Origin: Bradyrhizobium symbiodeficiens
Lineage (GTDB): Bacteria; Pseudomonadota; Alphaproteobacteria; Rhizobiales; Xanthobacteraceae
Length of the DNA: 64,000 nucleotides
NCBI RefSeq assembly: GCF_002266465.3
Contig: NZ_CP029427.2
Coordinates: 372,001 to 436,000 of the forward strand
Direction of reading: 5' to 3'
The translations under genes and the position numbers were made by a program. Every line of letters starts with the position of its first letter. The stretch's first letter is position 1. Below are positions 20,390-34,251 of the stretch, in pieces. The notes under the pieces are model-generated. The model saw only the letters and a program-made list of their open reading frames with translations. It had not been told where the DNA came from and made no database searches.

Positions 20390-20920
20390 ATGTTGCGCCG
20401 CCTTCTTCAACCGGTCTGGGTCCTGCTTGCGATCGTCTTCCTGATCGAAGCCTGGCTGTGGGACCATCTCGAGCCCATTGTCGCGCGGGTTGTCGCAATC
20501 GTCCCGCTCGCCCGATTCAAGCAATGGCTGTCGGAGCGCGTCGATGCGCTGTCGCCGGCCATGACACTGATCGTGTTCGCGGTCCCCATCGTCCCGCTGT
20601 TTCCGCTCAAGCTGGTCGGCCTGTGGCTGCTGACCCATGAATACTGGACCAGCGCGGTCTTCACGATCGTCTTCGCGAAAATGCTCGGCGTCGGCGTCAC
20701 CGCCTTCGTGTTCGACGTGACGCGCGACAAGCTCCTGGAGATGCACTGGTTCGAGCGGATCTACGATCTGGTGCTCAAGCTGCGCGCCAAGGCGTCCGAG
20801 CTGGTCGACCCGATCAAGCGCCGCATCCGCGAGCTGATCGCCGGCAACGGCGAAGGCTGGTCGTCCCGCACGCTGCGTCTGATCCAGCGTTTTCGCAAGA
20901 GCGTGCACGAAGCGCGGTGA
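20390..20920 (+). CDS. Small integral membrane protein, uncharacterised
   Basis: A 176-residue protein with a hydrophobic N-terminal helix (LLQPVWVLLAIVFLIEAWLW), a second helix pair at about 60-110 (MTLIVFAVPIVPLFPLKLVGLWLL and SAVFTIVFAKMLGVGVTAFVF), and a basic amphipathic C-terminal half. The start at 20390 (MLRRLLQPVW) follows GGGAAAC. The open frame extends upstream to 20222 but that part overlaps lpdA and has no membrane-protein character. I recognise no named domain. It lies 34 bases past lpdA and could be its last operon member. Confidence 0.7.
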   Translation: MLRRLLQPVWVLLAIVFLIEAWLWDHLEPIVARVVAIVPLARFKQWLSERVDALSPAMTLIVFAVPIVPLFPLKLVGLWLLTHEYWTSAVFTIVFAKMLGVGVTAFVFDVTRDKLLEMHWFERIYDLVLKLRAKASELVDPIKRRIRELIAGNGEGWSSRTLRLIQRFRKSVHEAR

Positions 20921-20942
20921 GCGTCTCCGCAATCACGGTGCC

Positions 20943-21020
20943 GTAGCCCGGATGAGCGAAGCGATATCCGGGATTCTTTGTCGCGGCTTCCCGGATACCG
21001 CTTCGCTCATCCGGGCTACA
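20943..21020. repeat. Palindromic repeat (GTAGCCCGGATGAGC family)
   Basis: GTAGCCCGGATGAGCGAAGCG at the left is matched by CGCTTCGCTCATCCGGGCTAC at the right, with inner ATATCCGGGA / TCCCGGATA arms. A perfect outer stem of about 20 pairs lies between two convergent genes. It is a common Rhizobiales extragenic palindrome and could also act as a bidirectional transcription stop. Confidence 0.8.
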
Positions 21021-21036
21021 AGTGCCCTTCAACCTC

Positions 21037-21627
21037 TCAATGCAAATGCAACATATGCGGCATCCACAGGCCGAGTGCGGTCATGAAGATGCCGGCCAGC
21101 GTCAAAGCACCGGCGACATAGGCGAGCGCGATCATGCCCGTGATGATGGTGGCTGACGCCAGCACGATGCCGATCTGGAAGGCGGCCGACGCCAGCTCGA
21201 AATGATGGTACTTCGCGGTCGCCTCGTCGCGTTCGTGCTCGGCGTGCTTGGCCTTTTCGGCGAGCTGTTCGGTGCCTTCGCCAGTCTCGGGCTCGGAGCG
21301 ATAGCGCGCCGCGGTCTTCTGCCAGTCCTCGATCTGCTTCTGCACCGCCGCCTTGTTAGCCTCGTCGCTCGCCGCGCCGAGGATGAGCTTGCCCTGGTCG
21401 GCCGCGGTCTGCACCACGGTTCGTCGGATGCTCTTGGCCTGGAAGAACGCCCAGAGGTTGGAGGCCTCGACGTTCTTGCTGATCGATTCGGTCTGGGCGC
21501 CCTTGCCGAGCGTTTCGGAGATCGCCAGGAACAGCGCCAGCACGGCGATCAGGAGCGCGATCTTCTTGTTCGAGCCGGACGCGTGTTCGGCGTGCTCGGC
21601 ATGCTCCATGCTTTCATGTGCGCTCAT
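21037..21627 (-). CDS. DUF4337 domain membrane protein
   Basis: A 196-residue protein with a His/Glu-rich N-terminus (MSAHESMEHAEHAEHA), one membrane helix (KKIALLIAVLALFLAISETL), an amphipathic coiled middle (about 45-135) and two C-terminal helices (QIGIVLASATIITGMIALAYVAG and LAGIFMTALGLWM). The composition and length match DUF4337. AGGAGACCC directly precedes the ATG. The function is unknown. The His-rich start could bind metal ions, but this is speculation. Confidence 0.8.
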   Translation of the reverse strand: MSAHESMEHAEHAEHASGSNKKIALLIAVLALFLAISETLGKGAQTESISKNVEASNLWAFFQAKSIRRTVVQTAADQGKLILGAASDEANKAAVQKQIEDWQKTAARYRSEPETGEGTEQLAEKAKHAEHERDEATAKYHHFELASAAFQIGIVLASATIITGMIALAYVAGALTLAGIFMTALGLWMPHMLHLH

Positions 21628-21727
21628 AAGGGTCTCCTGCCTCGGTTCCGCAACGATTGACCGAACCGCGAGGCCAGCGCAAGAGGCACGCGCGCTGTGA
21701 CAGCTTCATGTCAGGAATCAGTGGCGT

Positions 21728-22693
21728 TCACCGCCGCGGATGCGCGCTGGCATAGACTTCCAGCAGGCGCTCGGAATCGATGCCGGTGTAGATCTGCGTG
21801 GTCGAGAGCGAGGAATGGCCGAGCAATTCCTGGATTGCGCGCAAATCCCCGCCGCGTGACAGCAGATGTGTAGCGAAGGAATGCCGGAGCGCGTGCGGCG
21901 TCGCGCTGTCGGGCAGGCCGAGTGCGCCGCGCAGTCGCTCCATCGCGAGCTGGATGATACGCGGGCTCAAGGGGCCGCCGCGCGCGCCGACGAAGATCGG
22001 GCCTTCGGCGGGCAGCGGATAGGGGCACATCGCGACGTAGTCCTGCACGAGCCTCAGCACGTTCTGCAGCACCGGCACCATGCGGGTCTTGTTGCCTTTG
22101 CCGGTCACGATCAAGACGTCGCCCTCGCCGGGACGCGGCACCTCGCGGCGCTTCAGGCCGAGCGCCTCGGAGATGCGCAGGCCGGAGCCGTACAACAGCG
22201 CCATCACCGCGGCATCGCGCGCAAGGATCCAGGTCTCGCGATCCTCGCCGGCCCGCTCGTCGGCATCGGCAAGGCGCTTGGCCGATGCCATCGGCAGCGG
22301 CTTCGGCAAAGTCTTGGCCACCTTCGGTGCACGGATCGCCGAGAGTGCGCCGACCTTGCCCTTGCCTTCGCGCTCGAGGAAGCGGCCGAAGGAGCGCAGG
22401 CCGGCCAGCGCGCGCATCAGCGAGCGGCCGGCAATGTCGTCGGCGCGGCGCATCGCCATGAAGGCACGGACGTCGGTGGCCTCCAGCGCCGCGAAGCGCT
22501 CGAGCGTCACGCGCTCGCCCCAATGGCTGCAGAGGAAATCCAGGCACTGCCGCAAGTCGCGGCCATAGGCCTCCAGCGTCTTCGGCGACAACCGCCGCTC
22601 GGCGCCGAGATGCAACAGCCAGCGCGCCATCTCCTGCGCGATCGAGGGATCGGCGCTGGCGAGTTCGAGTGGTGGGGCGGCGGCTTTGCTCAT
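21728..22693 (-). CDS. xerC: Tyrosine recombinase XerC
   Basis: A 321-residue tyrosine recombinase. The N-terminal SAM-like domain (about 20-115) contains RRLSPKTLEAYGRDLRQCLDFL. The catalytic domain shows Arg in LLYGSGLRISEALGL, Lys in VTGKGNKTRMVP, HALRHSFATHLL, GHSSLSTTQIYT and the nucleophile Tyr in that last motif. With XerD it resolves chromosome dimers at dif. Its place next to priA is conserved in alphaproteobacteria, which supports a housekeeping Xer role over a phage integrase. ATG at 22693 (MSKAAAPPLEL) is chosen. A GTG at 22717 would add eight residues. Confidence 0.9.
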   Translation of the reverse strand: MSKAAAPPLELASADPSIAQEMARWLLHLGAERRLSPKTLEAYGRDLRQCLDFLCSHWGERVTLERFAALEATDVRAFMAMRRADDIAGRSLMRALAGLRSFGRFLEREGKGKVGALSAIRAPKVAKTLPKPLPMASAKRLADADERAGEDRETWILARDAAVMALLYGSGLRISEALGLKRREVPRPGEGDVLIVTGKGNKTRMVPVLQNVLRLVQDYVAMCPYPLPAEGPIFVGARGGPLSPRIIQLAMERLRGALGLPDSATPHALRHSFATHLLSRGGDLRAIQELLGHSSLSTTQIYTGIDSERLLEVYASAHPRR

Positions 22694-22805
22694 GCGCACT
22701 GGACGTAATGATTCCACCCAGTATATCGCATCACACTCGTTTATCGTTCGCTAAGGCGGCCCCTGGGCGCTAGCCTTCAAGCCCCCGGGTTCCGATTCTC
22801 CGTTC

Positions 22806-25016
22806 ATGGATCACACGCCGCGCAGCACCACCGCCCCCACCCACGCGACCGGCATGGTCGACGTGCTGGTGCCGGTCGCGCTCGACCAGACCTATTCCTA
22901 CAAGGTGCCGCGCGGGATGGAGCTTAAAGCGGGCGATCTCGTCGGCGTGCCGCTCGGCGCGCGCGAGGTGCTGGCCGTGGTCTGGGGAGAGAACGCCAAT
23001 CCCGATCCCCGCCTGCATAACCGTCTCAAGGAGGTCAGCGAAAAGCTCGACATTCCGCCGCTCAAGCCCGAGCTGCGGGCGGTGGTCGACTGGGTCGCCA
23101 ATTACACGCTGAGCCCGCGCGGCATGGTGCTGCGCATGTGCCTGCGCATGGGCGAGAATCTCGGGCCCGAGCGGGTGCGTCCCGGCGTGCGCCTGGTCGG
23201 CGATCCCCCGAAGAGGCTGACCCCTGCACGCCAGCGACTGATCGAGGTGCTGTCGGACCGGCTGCTGCACGGCAAGTCGGAGGCTGCGAAAGAGGCGGGC
23301 GTATCTGCAGGCGTGATCGACGGCCTCGTCGACGAAGGCACGCTCACGGTCGAGCCGATGCCGCCGCCCGCGCCGCCACCTAGCCCCGATCCCGATTTCG
23401 GCCGGCCGGATTTTTCGCCGCTGCAGCGCGCCGGAGTGGACGCGATGCGCGCGCTTGCGGCCAATGGTACCTTTCACGTCGCGTTGCTCGACGGCGTCAC
23501 CGGTTCGGGCAAGACCGAGGTGTATTTCGAGGCCGTTGCTGAAACCATCCGTCGCGGCGGGCAATCGTTGATCCTGATGCCGGAGATCGCGCTCACCGGC
23601 CAGTTCCTCGACCGCTTCGCGCATCGTTTTGGCGCGCGGCCGATCGAATGGCATTCCGAGCTGACCCCGCGCACCCGCGCCCGCAATTGGGCGGCGATCT
23701 CCGCAGGCACCGCTCCGGTCGTGGTCGGCGCGCGCTCGGCGCTGTTTTTGCCCTACGCCAATCTCGGGCTGATCGTCGTCGATGAAGAGCACGACCAGGC
23801 CTACAAGCAGGACGAGGGCGTGCATTATCATGCCCGCGACATGGCGGTGGTGCGCGGGCATATCGCCAGGATCCCGGTCGTGCTGGCCTCGGCGACGCCG
23901 TCGGTCGAGTCCGAGGTCAATGCGCGCAAGAACCGCTATCAGCGCGTCGCGCTGCCCTCGCGCTTCGGCGGCCAGCACATGCCGCATATCGAGGCCATCG
24001 ACCTGCGCCGCGAGCCGCCGGCGCGCGGCCGCTATATCTCGCCGCGGCTTGCCGGCGAAATCAGAAAGGCGATCGAGAAGCACGAGCAGGCGCTGCTGTT
24101 TCTCAATCGCCGCGGCTATGCGCCGCTGACGCTGTGCCGCGGCTGCGGCCACCGCTTCGCCTGCACCATCTGCGATGCCTGGCTGGTCGATCACCGCTTC
24201 CGCCAGCGCCTGGTCTGCCATCATTGCGGCTTCTCGATGCCGCGTCCGCATCTCTGCCCGAACTGTTCGGCGGAAGAATCGCTGGTTGCGGTCGGGCCCG
24301 GCGTCGAGCGTTTGCAGGAGGAAGCCGCGGCGCTGTTTCCGGACGCGCGCACAATGGTGCTGTCGAGCGATCTCATCACCTCGATCGAGACCATGCGCAG
24401 CGAGCTTGCCGAGATCGCCGAGGGCCGCGTCGACATCATCATCGGCACGCAGCTGGTGGCCAAGGGCCACAATTTCCCGCGGCTCAATCTGGTCGGCGTG
24501 ATCGATGCGGATCTCGGCCTCTCCAACGGCGATCCGCGCGCGGCGGAGCGCACCTGGCAATTGCTCAACCAGGTGATCGGCCGCGCCGGGCGCGAGCAGG
24601 GCCGCGGCATCGGCTATCTTCAGACCCACCAACCCGATCACCCCGTGATGAAGGCGCTGATCGCCTGCGACCGCGAGGCCTTCTACGACAGCGAGATCGA
24701 TCTGCGTGAGCGCACGCTGTATCCGCCGTTCGGCCGGCTCGCCAGCCTGATCATCTCCGCCGGCGACCGCCCGAGCGCCGAAGGCCTCGGCCGTCGTATC
24801 GTGGCGCTCGCCCCGCGCGACGAGCGCGTCGTGGTGCTGGGACCGGCCGAAGCACCGCTCGCCGTGATCAAGGGCCGCTACCGCTTCCGCATCCTGGTGA
24901 AATCGGCGCGCGGCTTCGACCTGTCGGACTATTTGCGCAACTGGCTCGCGGTCTGCCCGAAGCCGACGGGCAATCAGAAGCTCGAAGTCGACGTCGATCC
25001 GCAGAGCTTTTTGTAA
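22806..25016 (+). CDS. priA: Primosomal protein N' (replication restart helicase)
   Basis: A 736-residue superfamily 2 helicase that restarts stalled replication forks. The order is a 3'-DNA-binding domain (1-110), a winged-helix region, Walker A GVTGSGKTEVY, Walker B VVDEEHDQAYKQ, ASATPSVES, and zinc-binding cysteines in CRGCGHRFACTICD and CHHCGFSMPRPHLCPNC. The helicase motif GRAGREQGRG lies in the C-terminal half. Length is normal. It diverges from xerC, and the B-family repeat and a terminator follow. Confidence 0.95.
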   Translation: MDHTPRSTTAPTHATGMVDVLVPVALDQTYSYKVPRGMELKAGDLVGVPLGAREVLAVVWGENANPDPRLHNRLKEVSEKLDIPPLKPELRAVVDWVANYTLSPRGMVLRMCLRMGENLGPERVRPGVRLVGDPPKRLTPARQRLIEVLSDRLLHGKSEAAKEAGVSAGVIDGLVDEGTLTVEPMPPPAPPPSPDPDFGRPDFSPLQRAGVDAMRALAANGTFHVALLDGVTGSGKTEVYFEAVAETIRRGGQSLILMPEIALTGQFLDRFAHRFGARPIEWHSELTPRTRARNWAAISAGTAPVVVGARSALFLPYANLGLIVVDEEHDQAYKQDEGVHYHARDMAVVRGHIARIPVVLASATPSVESEVNARKNRYQRVALPSRFGGQHMPHIEAIDLRREPPARGRYISPRLAGEIRKAIEKHEQALLFLNRRGYAPLTLCRGCGHRFACTICDAWLVDHRFRQRLVCHHCGFSMPRPHLCPNCSAEESLVAVGPGVERLQEEAAALFPDARTMVLSSDLITSIETMRSELAEIAEGRVDIIIGTQLVAKGHNFPRLNLVGVIDADLGLSNGDPRAAERTWQLLNQVIGRAGREQGRGIGYLQTHQPDHPVMKALIACDREAFYDSEIDLRERTLYPPFGRLASLIISAGDRPSAEGLGRRIVALAPRDERVVVLGPAEAPLAVIKGRYRFRILVKSARGFDLSDYLRNWLAVCPKPTGNQKLEVDVDPQSFL

Positions 25017-25042
25017 GACCACCGCCGCGTCCATACCCTCCG

Positions 25043-25151
25043 TCGTCATTCCGGGGCGCGACGAAGTCGCGAGCCCGGAATCCATTTCACCGCGGTCCCT
25101 GACGCCCGATGGATTCCGGGCTCGATGCTGCGCATCGCCCCGGAATGACAG
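25043..25151. repeat. Palindromic repeat, family B copy 2
   Basis: GTCATTCCGGGGCGCGAC at the left and GCGCATCGCCCCGGAATGAC at the right form the outer stem. AGCCCGGAATCCAT and ATGGATTCCGGGCT form the inner stem. The same family occurs near 9545, 42214 and 52063. It lies between priA and a terminator. Confidence 0.8.
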
Positions 25152-25156
25152 GACGC

Positions 25157-25196
25157 AAAAAAGCCCGCGGTCCCCCAAGACCGCGGGCTTGTTTCA
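25157..25196. terminator. Bidirectional terminator between priA and the RlpA-like gene
   Basis: AAGCCCGCGGT and ACCGCGGGCTT form a perfect 11-pair stem around TCCCCCAAG-type loop bases. A run of A on the left gives a U-tail for leftward transcripts (the RlpA-like gene), and TTGTTTC on the right serves rightward transcripts from priA. Confidence 0.85.
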
Positions 25197-25251
25197 GACG
25201 CGCATCAAACTGATGGAAATCTGCGCGTATTGTGAGGGCGTGTGAAGCGCC

Positions 25252-25752
25252 TCAGGAGACGACTTCCGCGGTGACGCGGCCGACGCCGCGGCTCGTGAGG
25301 CCGATGGCGCGAGCTGCGCCCGTGGAGAGGTCGAGCACGCGGCCGCGAATGAAGGGGCCGCGGTCATTGATGGTGACGATGACACTCTGGCCGCCATGGG
25401 TGACACGCAGCTTGGTGCCGAACGGCAGCGAGCGGTGCGCCGCGGTCAGGGCGTTCTGGTTGAAGCGCTGGCCCGAGGCCGTGCGGCTGCCGGACTCGTT
25501 GCCGTAAAAGGAGGCCATGCCGGAGAAGCTGCGGCCCGAGCCCTGTGACGGCGTCATCGACGCATTGGCGTTGCGCCAATCGGAGGTCGCGTTGGTATCG
25601 GTCTGAGCATGGTGGCGGTGATGATGATGCCGGTGATGCCGGGATTTGGCGGAAGCTTCGGTGGCGGTGCCACCGATGAGGAGAGTTGCGGCAACGAAAG
25701 CGATCGCCGTACGCGGCCGGGTCACGGAGCCCAGCGTCTTCAAAGACAGCAT
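25252..25752 (-). CDS. RlpA-like septal ring lytic transglycosylase domain protein
   Basis: A 166-residue exported protein. The signal peptide (about 1-35) ends ATEASAKS, and a His-rich stretch (HHRHHHHRHHAQ, about residues 38-49) follows. The double-psi beta-barrel domain has ASFYGNESGSRTASGQRFNQ, ALTAAHRSLPFGTKLRVT and NDRGPFIRGRVLDLS, the RlpA core with the catalytic Asp in NDRGPF. No SPOR domain is present, so it is shorter than E. coli RlpA. The family cleaves or binds denuded peptidoglycan glycans. The poly-His linker is distinctive and could bind metal. It is monocistronic with its own terminator. Confidence 0.85.
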   Translation of the reverse strand: MLSLKTLGSVTRPRTAIAFVAATLLIGGTATEASAKSRHHRHHHHRHHAQTDTNATSDWRNANASMTPSQGSGRSFSGMASFYGNESGSRTASGQRFNQNALTAAHRSLPFGTKLRVTHGGQSVIVTINDRGPFIRGRVLDLSTGAARAIGLTSRGVGRVTAEVVS

Positions 25753-26432
25753 TTAGTGGTCCCTAAGCTAGTATTGCCACATGTGTGGCTAGTGGAGCCC
25801 CCATCAGTTTGTGAGCGGGTTGGCGTTTCGATTCCCAATGCGGCGTGAATTGGGCAGTAAATCTGTTCTGTGTCATCACGAAACATCTTGTTACTGGCAC
25901 CGATATTGCAGCTGATGTTTTGAATTCTTCGGCTTTAACGATTATTTAATCTGCTAATTACTTATCAATACTGTAAAGCGAAGTCCTCGCTTGCTGCGTT
26001 TAGAATTCGGTAAGTATTCGGCGAGTGGAGTTGACGGCACTGGGGTCACGCCTCAGCGATCCGTGTTCATGGCCGCTATGCGCTGAGGGCAGGAACCAAA
26101 AGGGGGAGACCAGGGTGGAGCCCGCGACAATTCCGTGACGCGGTAGGTCGTCACCAGGTTCTTGCTCGAGTCCCCAATGCGGTCGTCGGATCAGGTGGCC
26201 GGAGCCTCCAGCGTGCGACGAACTGGCGACAGAACCTCGTGCCTTTAATTTGGCGTCATGTTGCACCTGCGCGCCTGCTATGTTAGCAAAGCCGCGATTT
26301 TAACGGACCCGGCACGTCCCGTGTCGGCCGGAAATCGAAGTCCCGCTTGAATTCCAAGGGCTTGGATCGCTTGGCGCCGCTTTGTGGCGACGGTTTTTCC
26401 CTTGCGAGTTTGACAGCAAAAAGAGCGCGTCT
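25753..26432. other. 680-base gap upstream of atpH
   Basis: No credible gene is present. Bases about 25860-25990 are noticeably AT-rich for this genome. An inverted repeat, CCTCAGCG (26051-26058) with CGCTGAGG (26081-26088), encloses a 22-base loop. The promoters of the divergent RlpA-like gene and of the atp operon must both lie here, but I could not assign -35 and -10 boxes with proper spacing. Confidence 0.5.
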
Positions 26433-28522
<2,090 letters not shown>

Positions 28523-28575
28523 TCGAGAAGCGTCAGGGCCAGGCTAAAGCGCGAAGTGCGTCTTCGCAATTGAAG

Positions 28576-28645
28576 TCCCGGCCATCCACGTGTTGCTGCG
28601 TGGAGACGAAGACGTGGATGCCCGGGACACGCCCGGGCATGACGA
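28576..28645. repeat. Palindromic repeat between atpA and atpG
   Basis: CCATCCACGTGTTGCTGCG and GACGAAGACGTGGATGCCCGGG form an imperfect stem, and CCCGGGACACGCCCGGGCATGACG continues it. It resembles family B half units. Because it lies inside the atp operon, it would be transcribed and could act as a stability or processing element. Confidence 0.6.
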
Positions 28646-28696
28646 CAGGATAGGGTCGCGGTCCAGCCACAGGCTGATCGCCGGGGTGAACGAAGA

Positions 28697-31564
<2,868 letters not shown>

Positions 31565-31565
<1 letters not shown>

Positions 31566-31592
31566 GCCCCGGGGCACCGCTTCGGGGCTCGA
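31565..31592 (+). terminator. First hairpin after atpC
   Basis: AGCCCCG and CGGGGCT flank a short loop directly after the atpC stop. It has no U-tail, so it is more likely an RNA-stabilising hairpin than a terminator by itself. Confidence 0.5.
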
Positions 31593-31611
31593 ATCGGAAA
31601 CTTCTGTTTAG

Positions 31612-31650
31612 TTCAGCGCTCGTCATTTCCATGACGGGCGCTGAATTTTT
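31612..31650 (+). terminator. Rho-independent terminator of atpHAGDC
   Basis: TTCAGCGCTCGTCAT pairs with ATGACGGGCGCTGAA (one wobble) around a TTCC loop, followed by TTTTTATT. This is a strong terminator closing the ATP synthase operon. Confidence 0.9.
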
Positions 31651-31802
31651 ATTGCGCCCTGTCGATTCTACCGCGGTCGCGACAGTGGTCGCAGTGGTCG
31701 CACGTGGGAGAGGCGCGGCAGCTCCCGGCGCCGAAGGTTTACAGGAGAGAGCCTCGAAGATAGATAGGCATCATTGCTGCTGTATAGATCTTGGGCAAGG
31801 AC

Positions 31803-33656
31803 ATGACAGCTTCGGAATGCCGCGCGTTCTTGCTGGCCGCACTCCTGGCGTTGTTGTCGACGGAAGCTTCTGCTCAGTTTGTTCGCGGCGAAAAGGCCTG
31901 TCGGGAAACGCGCGGGCAAGAAAAAGTGCGCGCGTGTTCAGATGCACTGGAAAATCCCGCGCTCAGCCGTATCAAGCGGGCCATACTCCTGTCGCTCCGT
32001 GCTGATGCCTATCCCGCTTCCAACGAAGGGTGTGCCGCTGCAGCCGAGGATCTGACACAGGCGCTGGATCTGTGGCCGAACCGCGACTTCAACTATCTGC
32101 AACTCCTGACCAATCGCTCATCGGTCTATCTGAAATGCGACCCTCTGGATCCAAGGGCCTTGGCCGATGCCGACCGTAAGGTCGCCCTTGCACCGGGGTG
32201 GGTCACGTATCAGCAGAGGGGCATCGTCTATTTCAACAGGGCCGAGTACGGCAAGGCGATCCAGGACTTTCGTAAATCGCTGTCATTCAAGGTCGACAGC
32301 AACACCCTGGCAAATCTGGGTGACACCCTCAACCGTACCCAGCAATACGCTGACGCTATCCCGTTCCTTACCAAGGCGATCTCCATTCGCCCTTATCCCA
32401 ACGTACACAAGGCGTATGCCTCTCGCAGCGAGGCATGGCGGCTCCGGGGCGACCTCGATGCGGCATTGCAGGATGCAAACGCGGCGATCAAGGCCGCACC
32501 TTCGAATGCGCTGGCCCACGTCACGCGTGGAGACACGCTCAGGTTCCGCGGCGAATTGGATGCCGCGATCGCGGATTACAACACGGCGCTCGCGAGCGAG
32601 CCGAACTATTCTCCGGCCTTACTGAACCGAGGCCTGGCCTACGAGAAAATGGGAGACCTGCAGAAAGCGCGCGCAGATTTTCAAGACGCCGTTTTGAAAC
32701 TCGACTCGCTTGGCGCGAGCGACGTTTCCGGCCGCGCCAAGGAAACAGCGCGAGCGCGGCTGGCCGCTTATGACTCCGGTGCGCCGCAACCCGTCATTCT
32801 GCCGGCGCCCACCAAGGTGACCACGGAAACCTCGGTCCCGACACCTGCGATCGTCGCTCCCATTCTGACGACGCCCCTGGCACCCGCCAATGCGCAGGCC
32901 ACGAGCAAACAGGGCCGCCGGGTCGCGTTGGTAATCGGCAATGGCGCATATCAAAAGGCCGGCGAATTACGCAATCCGAGACGAGATGCCGCGGCAGTCG
33001 CCTCCTCTCTGCGCAACCTGGGCTTTGAGGTGGTTACGGTGACGATCGATGAACCGAGAGAGAAAGTCATTGCAAGGCTGAGAGCCTTTTCGGCCGACGC
33101 CGATCAAGCAGATTGGGCGATGGTCTATTACTCCGGACACGGCATTGAAGTGAACGGTCAGAATTACATCATCCCCGTAGATGCAACACTCAAGACCGAC
33201 AGGGATGTTCAATTCGAAGCGGTGCCAGTGGACCAGATCATGGCGTCGATCGACGGTGCAAGGAAGCTGAAGCTCATTATCCTGGACGCTTGCCGGAACA
33301 ATCCCTTCGCAGCCAAGATTCAAAAGACCGGGACGCGCGACACCGTCGCGATGGACACGGAGGGCGGCAGCATTGGCACGCGGTCCATCGGCCGCGGCCT
33401 GGGCGAAGTCAAGGTGAAGGGCGCTTCGCTGGTCGTGTTTGCGGCCAAGCACGGGCAGACCGCACTGGATGGCGAGGGTGAAAACTCGCCGTTCACGATA
33501 GCGCTGGTCCAGCGTATCGCCACGCCTGGCGTCGAGATCAACAAGATCTTCCGCCTCGTCCGCGACGACGTGATGGAGGCGACGGCCGGACGGCAAGAGC
33601 CTTATACCTATGGCTCCTTGCCGGGACGGGAGGACTTCTTCTTCGCCGCCAAGTAA
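31803..33656 (+). CDS. Exported TPR and caspase-fold (peptidase C14) protein
   Basis: A 617-residue protein. The order is a signal peptide (about 1-25, ending STEASA), several TPR units (about 85-310; for example YQQRGIVYFNRAEYGKAIQDFRKSL and TLANLGDTLNRTQQYADAIPFLTKAI), a Pro/Thr-rich linker (about 315-365) and a C-terminal caspase-like domain opening GRRVALVIGNGAYQKAGELRNPRRDA. The catalytic dyad is visible: His446 in YYSGHGIEV and Cys497 in ILDACRNNPF. Such orthocaspase-like proteases are frequent in Bradyrhizobium. Their targets are unknown, and the protein should be periplasmic or secreted. ATG at 31803 is chosen. A TTG at 31791 is possible. Confidence 0.88.
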   Translation: MTASECRAFLLAALLALLSTEASAQFVRGEKACRETRGQEKVRACSDALENPALSRIKRAILLSLRADAYPASNEGCAAAAEDLTQALDLWPNRDFNYLQLLTNRSSVYLKCDPLDPRALADADRKVALAPGWVTYQQRGIVYFNRAEYGKAIQDFRKSLSFKVDSNTLANLGDTLNRTQQYADAIPFLTKAISIRPYPNVHKAYASRSEAWRLRGDLDAALQDANAAIKAAPSNALAHVTRGDTLRFRGELDAAIADYNTALASEPNYSPALLNRGLAYEKMGDLQKARADFQDAVLKLDSLGASDVSGRAKETARARLAAYDSGAPQPVILPAPTKVTTETSVPTPAIVAPILTTPLAPANAQATSKQGRRVALVIGNGAYQKAGELRNPRRDAAAVASSLRNLGFEVVTVTIDEPREKVIARLRAFSADADQADWAMVYYSGHGIEVNGQNYIIPVDATLKTDRDVQFEAVPVDQIMASIDGARKLKLIILDACRNNPFAAKIQKTGTRDTVAMDTEGGSIGTRSIGRGLGEVKVKGASLVVFAAKHGQTALDGEGENSPFTIALVQRIATPGVEINKIFRLVRDDVMEATAGRQEPYTYGSLPGREDFFFAAK

Positions 33657-33688
33657 GACGCGCTGTCAGCGACAGCCCGCGACGCGCC

Positions 33689-34189
33689 CTATCCTGCCAA
33701 AGGCGCGAACTGCTGCGCGACCGCTCGGTAAACCTCGCGGCGGAACGGCACGACAAGGTCGGCGACGCGCTCGAGGCGTTCCCAGCGCCAGGCGTCGAAC
33801 TCCGCGGGCTGGCCGTTGCGCGGCGTCAGCGGGTCGATCTCGTCATCCTTGCCGGTGAAGCGCAGCGCGAACCATTTCTGGCGCTGGCCGCGGAATTTCG
33901 CGAGGCGATGCGTCTGCGGTCCGTCGTAAGGCGGGAATTCGTAGGTGAGCCAGTCAGTCTCGCCGAGATAGGTTGCGCTTTTGACGCTGGTCTCCTCCCA
34001 TAGCTCGCGCATCGCGGCATCGCGCAAGACCTCGCCCTCGTCGACGCCGCCCTGCGGCATCTGCCAGTCGAGCCCCGGCAAAATGATCTCTGGCCCGTCG
34101 CCCTTGAAGCGGTGACCGATCAGAACGCGGCCATCGGCATTGAAGAGGGCGATCCCCACGTTGGGGCGGTAGGGTTTTTCATTCGTCAC
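33689..34189 (-). CDS. rppH: RNA pyrophosphohydrolase-like Nudix protein, copy 1
   Basis: A 166-residue Nudix hydrolase of the RppH/NudH (IalA) family, which removes pyrophosphate from the 5' end of mRNAs or splits diadenosine polyphosphates. The N-terminus [34 protein letters not shown] and the Nudix box ending RELWEETSV are present. The usual Gly near the end of the box is Ser. FRGQRQKWFALRFTGKDDEIDP is the RppH-specific stretch. A second copy lies 62 bases upstream. Both are the last genes of the leftward rlmH-envC-ctpA run. Confidence 0.88.
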   Translation of the reverse strand: MTNEKPYRPNVGIALFNADGRVLIGHRFKGDGPEIILPGLDWQMPQGGVDEGEVLRDAAMRELWEETSVKSATYLGETDWLTYEFPPYDGPQTHRLAKFRGQRQKWFALRFTGKDDEIDPLTPRNGQPAEFDAWRWERLERVADLVVPFRREVYRAVAQQFAPLAG

Positions 34190-34251
34190 GCGTCAATCTC
34201 TCATCGTCGTCCGGCGATGCATTAGCACCGAAGCCGGGACGACAATTCGAT

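Noticed and set aside
26051..26088. An inverted repeat upstream of atpH, considered as riboswitch or terminator.
   Set aside because: An 8-pair stem with a 22-base loop, without U-tail and far from any start codon.
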